A stretch of DNA of 64,000 nucleotides. It comes from Actinoplanes sandaracinus. GTDB taxonomy: Bacteria; Actinomycetota; Actinomycetes; Mycobacteriales; Micromonosporaceae. The notes under the pieces were generated by a model that did not search any database, had not been told where the DNA came from, and was given only the letters and a program-made list of their open reading frames with translations. The stretch lies in NCBI RefSeq assembly GCF_030009775.1, contig NZ_JASCTH010000007.1, forward strand, positions 1-64,000, in the 5' to 3' direction. The position numbers were made by a program, and so were the translations under genes. This document shows positions 7,973 to 15,372 of the stretch, in pieces. The stretch's first letter is position 1. Every line of letters begins with the position of its first letter.

Positions 7973-8457
7973 GCCCCACACCCACCGGCCGGCTGTCCGG
8001 CGACGATCTCGTCCTGACCCGCACCTTCCGCGCGCCCGTCGACGACGTCTGGGCCAGCCTCACCGAGTCGGAGCGCACGGCCCGCTGGTTCGGCCCGTGG
8101 CAGGGCGACGCCGCCCCGGGCAACACCATCAAGGTTCAGATGTCACAGGAGGAGGGCGCCCCCTGGACGGACATGACGATCGAGGCCTGTGAGCCGCCGC
8201 GCCGGCTGGCGCTGTCCGCGGTGGACGAGTACGGCAGCTGGGACCTGGACCTGGTGCTGACCGAGAGCGGCGGGGTCACCGAGCTCCGGTTCACCCAGCA
8301 CCTGACCGGCACGGAGAACGTCGGCGAGGTCGGCCCGGGCTGGGAGTTCTACCTGGACGCCCTGGTCGCCTCCCGCGAGGGCGCCCCCGCTCCGGACTTC
8401 AACGACTACTTCCCGGCGATGAAGGAGCATTTCGAGTCCCAGAGACCGGCCGGCTGA
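7969..8457 (+). CDS. SRPBCC/AHSA1-domain protein
   Basis: 162 residues. The start LVLTRTFRAPVDDVWASLTE with SERTARWFGPW is the standard opening of the AHSA1-like SRPBCC fold, which makes a hydrophobic pocket for small ligands. The C-terminal helix is GWEFYLDALVASREG. It forms an operon with the ArsR gene through an ATGA overlap. The ligand is unknown; such pairs are thought to bind or process a hydrophobic compound. Its last 59 nt overlap the convergent DUF418 gene. Confidence 0.85.
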   Translation: MSPTPTGRLSGDDLVLTRTFRAPVDDVWASLTESERTARWFGPWQGDAAPGNTIKVQMSQEEGAPWTDMTIEACEPPRRLALSAVDEYGSWDLDLVLTESGGVTELRFTQHLTGTENVGEVGPGWEFYLDALVASREGAPAPDFNDYFPAMKEHFESQRPAG

Positions 8458-9634
8458 GCCGGTCCTGATCGGCCGGGCTCCGGCGCCAGGCCGGCCACCG
8501 CAGCCGGGTCGCCGCACGCAGCAGCCACTCCAGCGGACCGTAGGCGTAGGCCCGCATCCACGCCGCCGACAGGGCGAGCTGGATCGCGTACAACGCCAGG
8601 CAGAGCGCGACGACCGTACCCGGAGAGAGTCTGCCGACCAGAGCGAACCCGTAACCGGTGAAGATCACCGCGAGCACCACCGACTGTCCGAGATAATTGC
8701 TGAGCGCCATGCGCCCGGCGGGCGCCAGCGCCGCGGCGACCCGCCGCCCGGCCGCGGTGTGGAAGATCCGCAGCACGGTGGCCGCGTAGGCGGCGGCCAG
8801 CAGCGGGGCCGTGACCAGGTCGATCGCCGCGGCAAAGGCCTCATAGGCGGTGCCGGCCCCGTGGGCGGCGGCGTCGGCGTAGACGGCGCTGCCGGCCAGG
8901 CCGACCGGGAAGCCGATCCACTGCGCCAGGCGCAGCGCGGTGCGGTGCCGCATCGGATCGGCGAGCAGGTTCCGGGTGCCGGCGGCCAGCCCCAGCAGGA
9001 ACATCGCCAGCGCGGCGGGCGCCTGGAAGAGCAGCAGCAGCGACGCCGTGCTGGGCAGGTCGTGCAGGTGGGCGCCGATCACCTGGGCCGGGTCGCCGGC
9101 GAGCTGCCCGGCGGCCCGGTACGCCCGGGCGGTCATCGCGGCGGCGTCGAGCGTCGCGTTCGGCTCGGTCCACGCGATCAGCCACCCCAGAGCCGCATAG
9201 ATCGCGGCGACACCCGCGAGAATCCCGGCCGCGGCGAGCACGGCGGTCCGGGGCTTCAGGCCACCGGCGGCCAGCAGGATCAGACCCAGGACGGCGTACG
9301 TGGTGAGGATGTCCCCGGTGAACAGCAGCACCGCGTGGCAGGCGCCGATCACGAACAGCATCGCCAGGCGACGCAGGAACGCGGCCTTCTGCGCGAACCC
9401 GCGCAGCAGTGTGAACGAATATCCGAACAGGAACGAGAAGAGCAGGTAGAACTTCGTCTCGAACAGCCAGGTGACGAGCCAGGCGACCGTGAGGTCGGCG
9501 GTGGAGCCGAACGCCGGGTCGGGCAGCCCGCTGCCGTGGAAGGCGGAGGCGAAGTAGGTGGCGTTGACGATGAGGATGCCGAACAGCGCGAAACCGCGCA
9601 GAGCATCCACATCGGTGAGCCGGGCGGTGGCCAC
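8399..9634 (-). CDS. DUF418 polytopic membrane protein
   Basis: 411 residues. N-terminal RLTDVDALRGFALFGILIVN is the classical DUF418/acyltransferase-like start, with about 9-10 membrane segments after it and the DUF418 hallmark GRMALSNYLGQSVV near residue 310. The last 30 residues are polar. Function is unknown; the family may transport or modify lipids or small molecules. The 3' end overlaps the AHSA1 gene on the other strand, so the exact C-terminus is slightly uncertain. Divergent from the histidine kinase gene, with a shared 140-bp promoter region. Confidence 0.8.
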   Translation of the reverse strand: MATARLTDVDALRGFALFGILIVNATYFASAFHGSGLPDPAFGSTADLTVAWLVTWLFETKFYLLFSFLFGYSFTLLRGFAQKAAFLRRLAMLFVIGACHAVLLFTGDILTTYAVLGLILLAAGGLKPRTAVLAAAGILAGVAAIYAALGWLIAWTEPNATLDAAAMTARAYRAAGQLAGDPAQVIGAHLHDLPSTASLLLLFQAPAALAMFLLGLAAGTRNLLADPMRHRTALRLAQWIGFPVGLAGSAVYADAAAHGAGTAYEAFAAAIDLVTAPLLAAAYAATVLRIFHTAAGRRVAAALAPAGRMALSNYLGQSVVLAVIFTGYGFALVGRLSPGTVVALCLALYAIQLALSAAWMRAYAYGPLEWLLRAATRLRWPAWRRSPADQDRLSRPVSGTRNAPSSPGSSR

Positions 9635-9722
9635 GGTGGGACTCCTTGACTGGGGTGATGATGTGCGTCGACCGTAGGAAGACGGCCCGGGTCACCGCGT
9701 CAGGCTCAGTGCTGACCTCCGT

Positions 9723-9768
9723 GTCCGACTTTGGTCGGACGCCCCGGGCGGCGCCGGATTCCTAGAAT
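9723..9768 (+). promoter_or_regulatory. Dyad and -10 element upstream of the NarL-type kinase gene
   Basis: GTCCGAC-TTTG-GTCGGAC (9723-9740) is a perfect 7-bp dyad. TAGAAT (9763-9768) is a good -10 box ending 6 nt before the GTG start at 9775, the spacing of leaderless transcripts. The dyad covers the -35 zone and may bind the adjacent response regulator. Confidence 0.5.
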
Positions 9769-9774
9769 GGAGCG

Positions 9775-11067
9775 GTGATCAACTTCAGGGCCGCATGGCT
9801 GTCACTGCCGGCCGTGCTCTTCGTCCTGATCGCCACCCAGGAGGTGGCCGCCTCGCCCGATCTGCGGGGGCCGCTCTGGGCGAACGCGCTGTGCGCGGCG
9901 GGCATGGCGGCGCCGATCGTCGCCGGCCACCGGCGGCCGGCGCTCGCGGCCCTGGTGACGGCGGCCGCCGCGATGGCGCAGACCACGTGGCTCACCCCGT
10001 CGACCCGGCTGGCGATGCCGCTGGTCGCGATGCTGCTGGCGGCGTACACGGCGGGCCGGCGCATCGAGCGCCGGGCCGCCGCGGGCGCGGCGCTGCTGCT
10101 GTGCGTGGCCCAGGCGTGGCTGGGCCCGGTCGTGGTCAACGGCGACCCGCTCGGTGACGGCCTGTTCGTCACCGTCGCGCTGTGGGCGGTGTGGCTGCTC
10201 GGCCGGTCGGCGACCACCCGGGCCCGGCTCGCCGACCAGGAGCTGGCCCGCCAGGAAGCCGAGCGGCGGCGGGCCGAACAGGTGCGCCAGGCCGTCGCCG
10301 ACGAACGGCGGGCCGTCGCCCGGGACCTGCACGACACGGTCGCGCACGCGGTCACGCTGATGGTCCTCCAGGCCACCGGCACCCGCCTGGTCGCGCAGGC
10401 GCAACCCGAGACGGCGGTGGCCGCGCTGGCGACCATCGAACGGACCGGCCGGCAGGCGATGGGCGATCTGCGCGCCATGCTGGGGGTGCTGCGGACCGCC
10501 GGCAGCGACACCGCCGCGCCGGGGCCGACACTCGACGACCTGGAGGATCTGGTGCGGGGCGCCCGCGACAGCGGCATGGACGTGACCGTCGAGGACCACA
10601 CCGGCCGGCGAGCGCTGCCGCGGATCACCTCGGCCACCGCCTTTCGCGCGGTGCAGGAGGCGCTGACCAACGCCGCCCGGCACGCTCCGGGGGCGCCGGT
10701 GCTGGTCACCCTGCGGGCCGGCCGGTCCGGGCTGCGCGTGACGATCGACAACGAGCCGGGTACGGCCCCCGCCACCGACGTTCCCGGGGCCAGGCTCGGG
10801 CTGATCGGGCTGCGGGAGCGGGTGACCGCGCTGGGTGGGGAGCTTCGGGCCGTACCCCGGCCGGGTGGCGGTTTCACCGTCGGCCTGGACCTGCCCGCCG
10901 ACCTGGATCCAGCCGGCGGGCCACCCGCGCCCAGCGAGCCGCACGCACCCAGCGGCCCGGATTCACCCGGCGGACCCGATTCATCCGGACCCGATTCATC
11001 CGGGCCCGGTTCGGTCGGTGGCCTGGATTCGGCTGTCGGGCCGCGTCTTCCCGGGGCCGCCGCGTGA
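9775..11067 (+). CDS. Sensor histidine kinase, NarL/DesK class
   Basis: 430 residues. Four to five N-terminal membrane helices (about 8-145), a short coiled coil, then a HisKA_3 domain with ERRAVARDLHDTVAHAVTLM; H186 is the phosphate acceptor. The ATPase domain has an N box (EALTNAARHA) and G box (LGLIGLRERVTALGG). The last 50 residues are low-complexity Ser-Gly-Pro-Asp repeats absent from the family core. It phosphorylates the response regulator encoded next, whose GTG overlaps this stop codon (GTGA). The signal is unknown; the intramembrane type suggests envelope sensing. Confidence 0.9.
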   Translation: MINFRAAWLSLPAVLFVLIATQEVAASPDLRGPLWANALCAAGMAAPIVAGHRRPALAALVTAAAAMAQTTWLTPSTRLAMPLVAMLLAAYTAGRRIERRAAAGAALLLCVAQAWLGPVVVNGDPLGDGLFVTVALWAVWLLGRSATTRARLADQELARQEAERRRAEQVRQAVADERRAVARDLHDTVAHAVTLMVLQATGTRLVAQAQPETAVAALATIERTGRQAMGDLRAMLGVLRTAGSDTAAPGPTLDDLEDLVRGARDSGMDVTVEDHTGRRALPRITSATAFRAVQEALTNAARHAPGAPVLVTLRAGRSGLRVTIDNEPGTAPATDVPGARLGLIGLRERVTALGGELRAVPRPGGGFTVGLDLPADLDPAGGPPAPSEPHAPSGPDSPGGPDSSGPDSSGPGSVGGLDSAVGPRLPGAAA

Positions 11068-11714
11068 AGCCGATCGGCGTGCTGATCGCCGACGACGAGC
11101 CGCTGGCCCGGGCCGGCCTGGCCCTCATCGTCGGCGCCGCCGCCGATCTCACCGTCGTGGGCGAGGCGGCGACCGGGCCGCAGGCCCTGGAACAGGCCGC
11201 GCTGCTGCGTCCCGACGTGATCCTGCTGGACATCCAGATGCCCGGCCGCGACGGCATCGCCGTCACCGCCGCGTTGCGGGCCGAACCCGACCCGCCGAGG
11301 ATCGTCGTGATCACCACCTTCGGCCTCGACGAGTACCTGCACCGGGCGCTGGCCGCCGGCGCCGACGGCTTCCTGCTCAAGGACGCCCCGGCGGAGACGA
11401 TCCAGGAGGCGGTGCGCGCCGCGCACCGCGGCGAGGCGGTGCTGTCACCGCGGATGACGCGGCGGCTGATCGACCACTACACCGCCGGGCGGATGCCCGA
11501 TCCCGTTCCGCCGGCGGGGTACGCCGAACTGACCGGCCGTGAGCAGCAGGTGCTGGGCCTGATCGCGCGCGGGCGGTCGAACGCGGAGATCGCCGCCGAG
11601 CTGTACATCGGTGAGGCGACCGTGAAGACCCACGTCACCCGAGTGCTGATGAAACTCGGCCTCCGCGACCGCGCCCAGGCGATCGTGCTGGCCCACCGTC
11701 ACGGCCTGACCTGA
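11064..11714 (+). CDS. Response regulator, NarL/LuxR family
   Basis: 216 residues. The receiver domain has the acidic pair in LIADDEPLARAG, phospho-acceptor D56 (VILLDIQMPG) and LLKDAP with the conserved Lys. The C-terminal LuxR helix-turn-helix is ELTGREQQVLGLIARGRSNA with EATVKTHVTRVLMKLGL. Translationally coupled to the kinase by a 4-nt overlap. It may act on the GTCCGAC dyad at 9723-9740 or on the divergent DUF418 gene. Confidence 0.92.
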   Translation: MKPIGVLIADDEPLARAGLALIVGAAADLTVVGEAATGPQALEQAALLRPDVILLDIQMPGRDGIAVTAALRAEPDPPRIVVITTFGLDEYLHRALAAGADGFLLKDAPAETIQEAVRAAHRGEAVLSPRMTRRLIDHYTAGRMPDPVPPAGYAELTGREQQVLGLIARGRSNAEIAAELYIGEATVKTHVTRVLMKLGLRDRAQAIVLAHRHGLT

Positions 11715-11737
11715 GCCGTCCGGCGCGGCGACCCGCG

Positions 11738-13426
11738 TCAGCCGCCCTTGGTCACGGTCAGCGTGCTGACCGGGGTGGCGTTCAGGGCGTTCATCCGGGT
11801 GCTGACGTCGCCCCAGGTTCCGGCGGCGATGCCGGCGTCACGTTCGGAGACCAGCGTGCGATAGGTGGCCGTGGAGATCCGGTCGAGGCGGACCTGCCAC
11901 GCGACCCCCGTGCCCTCCGGTCTGGTGGACCCGAGATGGATGCTGTACGGCGCCGGCACGCCGTCGTGGACGTCCACCTTGCCGTCGAGGTAGCAGCGCC
12001 CGGCGACGCAGACCGACAGCGCCAGCACCGTCTCGGTGGCCGAGGCGTCCGCCGGCGAGACGGTGAACCTCGCGTCGAACGGCCACGCGACGGTGCTGCC
12101 GTTCGCCGGGGCGACGATCCTGGTCTTCGCGCCGGCGGCGGGCGTCGTGGTGCTCGCCGCGGCCTTCGTGGGTTTGACGGCGGGCGCGCTCGTGACGACC
12201 GCACGCGACGGGGTGGCCGCCGCGGACGCCGACGGGACGGCCGGGGCCGCCGCCGACGACGCCGGCGGGGCCTTCCGGCTCGTGCAGGCCTGCGGCGACG
12301 TGGCGGCGCCGTCCGGGCCGTACGACGCGACGACCGCGAAGCAGTGGTCGCGGCTCGGATCGAGGCCCTGGACCTCGAAGGACACCGCCTCCCGGGCGGC
12401 CTCCCCCAGGTGCCGCGGCGCCTCACCCACCGGGCCGCCGGTGATCATGAAGGAGGACACGCTGCCGTTCGTGGGCCGGCCCCACACGAGCATCACCGAG
12501 GAACCGGCGTCGTGCAGCGTCAGATGAGCGGGCGCGGCCTGGACGGCGACAGCGGACTCGGCCTTGCCGGGGGAACGGGCGAAGATCGCCGTCACCGCGG
12601 CGGTGACCGCGATCACGGCGACGCCGGCCAGCGCCCAGGACTTGCGGGATCGCGCCGGCCCGGCGGCGGACGCCGGTGGGGGCGGCACGGCAACCGGCTC
12701 GTGAGGCGGCGGCTCGACCGGCTGTCGCGCGTCTGGCCAGGGCTGAACCGGCTGAAGCTGGACCGGCTGGAGCTGAACCGGCTGGAGCTGGACCGGCTGG
12801 AGCTGGACCGGCTGGAGCTGGACCGGCTGGAGCTGGACCGGCTGGAGCTGGACCGGCTGGGGTTCGGCCGGTCCAGGCTCTACCGGCTGCGGTTCGGCGG
12901 ATTGGCGTTCGACCGACTGGGGCTCGACCGGAGCCGGTATCGGAGCAGGCTCCGGCGCGGGGACCGGGGCCGGCGCAGCGACCGGCGCCGGGGCGGCCGG
13001 CGGGTCGGGTTCGGCGTAGGCGCGGGCGCGGACGACCGCCGGATGGTCGGGGCCGAGCGCCGCCGGGCCGAACTCGGCGACCCTGGCGAAGTTGGTGCGC
13101 GCCACGTGCCGGTTGGCCAGTTCCTCGGCGACCACCGCGAGGTCGTAGGCGAGCATCACCGCCAGCGGGTCGGTGTCACTGAGCCGGCGTCCGACCTCGA
13201 GAGCCTCCTCCAGCAGCCGCCGGGCCGCCATCGGGTCGTCCGCCCGCACATGGACGCCCGCGAGCTGGCGCATCGTGGCCAGCAGCTCGGCGTCACCCTC
13301 GGCGAGTCGCTCCCGGCCGATCTCGACGGCGCGTTCGAGCAGTGCCCGGGCTCCGTCCAGATCGCCCGCCACGGCGAGGGATTCGGCACGCTGACGGGCT
13401 TGTGAGAAGGCGGGAGACTCAGGCAC
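11738..13426 (-). CDS. Membrane-anchored TPR/FN3-like protein with PVQLQ repeats
   Basis: 562 residues. A TPR-like helical N-terminus (10-135: ALLERAVEIGRERLAEGDAE, MAARRLLEEALEVGRRL) is followed by a Pro/Ala/Val linker containing seven exact PVQLQ repeats at 191-225. One membrane helix (about 263-283, WALAGVAVIAVTAAVTAIFA) leads to an FN3-like segment (300-390), a Pro/Ser/Ala linker and a C-terminal beta domain (455-562, IVAPANGSTVAWPFDARF). The N-terminus is probably cytoplasmic and the C-terminus external. The GTG start is chosen because the reading frame further upstream lacks coding character. Not a family I recognise as a whole; a structural or signalling role at the envelope is inferred. 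Confidence 0.7.
   Translation of the reverse strand: MPESPAFSQARQRAESLAVAGDLDGARALLERAVEIGRERLAEGDAELLATMRQLAGVHVRADDPMAARRLLEEALEVGRRLSDTDPLAVMLAYDLAVVAEELANRHVARTNFARVAEFGPAALGPDHPAVVRARAYAEPDPPAAPAPVAAPAPVPAPEPAPIPAPVEPQSVERQSAEPQPVEPGPAEPQPVQLQPVQLQPVQLQPVQLQPVQLQPVQLQPVQLQPVQPWPDARQPVEPPPHEPVAVPPPPASAAGPARSRKSWALAGVAVIAVTAAVTAIFARSPGKAESAVAVQAAPAHLTLHDAGSSVMLVWGRPTNGSVSSFMITGGPVGEAPRHLGEAAREAVSFEVQGLDPSRDHCFAVVASYGPDGAATSPQACTSRKAPPASSAAAPAVPSASAAATPSRAVVTSAPAVKPTKAAASTTTPAAGAKTRIVAPANGSTVAWPFDARFTVSPADASATETVLALSVCVAGRCYLDGKVDVHDGVPAPYSIHLGSTRPEGTGVAWQVRLDRISTATYRTLVSERDAGIAAGTWGDVSTRMNALNATPVSTLTVTKGG
12751..12855. repeat. 15-bp tandem repeat, 7 units, inside the TPR/FN3-like gene
   Basis: Seven head-to-tail units of GCTGGAGCTGGACCG (plus strand). 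Four to five are identical and two vary by one base. They encode PVQLQ. Near-identity at DNA level suggests recent expansion by slippage, and copy number may vary between strains. Confidence 0.9.
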
Positions 13427-13646
13427 CCGATCATGCTGCCTTCCGGCGGCGCGCAACGCCAGTCCGGGTTGGACGGAAATAGCTCCATTGACACCGAACA
13501 GCGACCGAGCCGGGTGTCCACAGCGCGCGATCGTGGATCGAGCGGTCACCGAGCAGCAGCGCGACTGGGGCGCCTGAGGGCGACACGGCGTGCGACCCCG
13601 GGCCGGACGCCGGTGACCTCTCCAGACTCCGCGAGCCTCCGGTTGA

Positions 13647-14552
13647 TCACCCGGTCTTCCGGGCCAGCGCCTCGGTGATGCAGCGCAGCAGATGATGGAC
13701 GGCGGCGGACCGGCCGCCGATCCGGGTGGTGGCGTGGATCTGCCGGGCCAGCCCGTCCGGCCGGCATACCGGCAGATAGCCCAGACCACGGTGGGCGGTG
13801 GCTGCGAGCTGCGGGACGAGCGACACCCCGAAGCCGGCGGCGACCATGGCGAGCACCATCGGGTAGCTGTGCACGCGGACGCTGATCCGTGGCTCGAACC
13901 CGGCTGCCCGGCACGCCATCTCGGTGGCCGCCTGAAAGCCGGTGCTGGTCAGCGCGGCCACCCAGTCCGTGCCGGCGAAGTCGGCCAGCGACACCGGCCC
14001 GGACTCGGCGGGAAGCAGGCGCCGGGGCACGGCGAGCAGCAGAGGCTCGTGGTAGAGCGGCCGCTGGGAGAGCCCTCGCAGGTTCGGCCGGGACAGCGGC
14101 GTGTACTCGTGGGTGACGGCGAGGTCGATCTCGCCGGCCCGGACCCTGGGCAGCGCCTCGTCGGACTCCAGCTCGGTGAAGTGCAGGTCGACGTCAGGCC
14201 ACCGGCGCCGGAAGGCGGTCAGGGCCGGGATGACGAAGCTGGTGCCGGCGGTGGCGAACGCGGCGACCCGGACCGTGCCGCCGCGCAGCCCGGCAACGTC
14301 ACGCACCGCGCGCTCGGCCTCGGCAAGCGAGGTCAGCACCGGTTCGGCGTGCTCGGCGAGGACACGGCCGGCCTCGGTCAGCCGGACGCTGCGTGCCGAG
14401 CGTTCGAGCAGGGCGGCGCCGACGTCGCGTTCCAGAGCGGACAACTGCTGCGAGGCGGCCGCGGCGGTGCAGCCGGCCCGGGCGGCCGCGCCGGCGATGC
14501 TCCCGGTGGCCGCGACATCACGCAGCAGGACCAGACGACGAGGATCGAGCAC
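13647..14552 (-). CDS. LysR-family transcriptional regulator
   Basis: 301 residues. The N-terminal winged helix-turn-helix (LVLLRDVAATGSIAGAAARA, then AAASQQLSALERDVGAAL) and the linker helix AEPVLTSLAEAERAVRDV are followed by a periplasmic-binding-type effector domain (about 90-295). It is divergent from the LysE exporter gene with only about 70 bp between starts, the usual layout in which the regulator controls the exporter and itself. The effector is probably an amino acid or a related compound. Confidence 0.9.
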   Translation of the reverse strand: MLDPRRLVLLRDVAATGSIAGAAARAGCTAAAASQQLSALERDVGAALLERSARSVRLTEAGRVLAEHAEPVLTSLAEAERAVRDVAGLRGGTVRVAAFATAGTSFVIPALTAFRRRWPDVDLHFTELESDEALPRVRAGEIDLAVTHEYTPLSRPNLRGLSQRPLYHEPLLLAVPRRLLPAESGPVSLADFAGTDWVAALTSTGFQAATEMACRAAGFEPRISVRVHSYPMVLAMVAAGFGVSLVPQLAATAHRGLGYLPVCRPDGLARQIHATTRIGGRSAAVHHLLRCITEALARKTG

Positions 14553-14621
14553 AAGCAGAACTTACGCTGAGCGATACGAGCATGCATTGATCCGGGTTTG
14601 CCACCGTGCCAGCCTGGCCGG

Positions 14622-15251
14622 GTGCCACTGGATCCGCACCTTCTCGCCGCCTTCACCGTCAGCACGATCGTCGCTACGCTGGCGCCCGGCCCGGACATGC
14701 TCTACGTGCTGAGCTCCGGGATACGCGGCGGTCCCCGTGCCGGGCTGCTCGCCACGGCCGGGATCGCCACCAGCGAGGCGGTCCACGTCCTCGTCGCCGC
14801 CGCCGGGCTCAGCGCGCTGTTCACCGCCGTGCCCGAGGCGTTCACCGTTCTCCGCGTCGCCGGTGCCGTCTATCTGGCCTACCTGGGCATCCAGATGATC
14901 CGCCAGCGCGGCGACCTGATCGTGTCCCCGGACGCCGCAGCGGCCGTCTCCGACCGTCGCGCGTACCTCACCGGCTTCCTGACCAACCTGTCGAATCCCA
15001 AGATGATCGCCTTCTCGGTGGCGTTCCTGCCGCAGTTCGTCAATCCCGCCCTGGGCTCGGTGTGGGTCCAGTTCGCCGTCCTCGGCGTGATCCTCATCGT
15101 CACGGAGTTCCTGATCGACGGCGGGGTGGGCGTCTTCGCCGGCCGGATCGGAAACTGGCTGCAGCACCGCCGCACGTTCCGGCGATGGGTCGACACCGCC
15201 ACCGGCGGTATCCTCATCGCGCTGGGCATCAGGCTCGCGGTGGAGCAGTAA
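14622..15251 (+). CDS. LysE/RhtB-family amino acid exporter
   Basis: 209 residues, six membrane helices. ATLAPGPDMLYVLSSGIRGG is the family's N-terminal signature, and FLTNLSNPKMIAFSVAFLPQ is the conserved middle region. It exports an amino acid or derivative driven by the membrane gradient. The GTG at 14622 (VPLDPHLL) gives the usual family N-terminus; the longer frame back to 14598 adds no recognisable residues. A hairpin terminator starts 7 nt after the stop. Regulated most likely by the divergent LysR. Confidence 0.88.
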   Translation: MPLDPHLLAAFTVSTIVATLAPGPDMLYVLSSGIRGGPRAGLLATAGIATSEAVHVLVAAAGLSALFTAVPEAFTVLRVAGAVYLAYLGIQMIRQRGDLIVSPDAAAAVSDRRAYLTGFLTNLSNPKMIAFSVAFLPQFVNPALGSVWVQFAVLGVILIVTEFLIDGGVGVFAGRIGNWLQHRRTFRRWVDTATGGILIALGIRLAVEQ

Positions 15252-15257
15252 CGCCCC

Positions 15258-15303
15258 GGCGTACCGGCCGGCCCATCGGTCGCGGCACGGTCGCCGGTAC
15301 GCC
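15258..15303 (+). terminator. Terminator after the LysE gene
   Basis: GGCGTACCGGC (15258-15268) pairs exactly with GCCGGTACGCC (15293-15303), an 11-bp stem with a 24-nt GC-rich apex that can pair further. Confidence 0.6.
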
Positions 15304-15372
15304 GACGGCGCCGGCCGCCCTGATCCGCGGATTGCGGCTAAGGGCGCCGCCCGGCGTGCCGAAAAAGAGGTC

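Noticed and set aside
12751..12855. Repeats as a CRISPR array
   Set aside because: Units are 15 bp without spacers and keep the reading frame of a protein; no cas genes in the window.
14553..14621. LysR T-N11-A binding site
   Set aside because: Several loose matches fit; none is a clear dyad, so no site is assigned.
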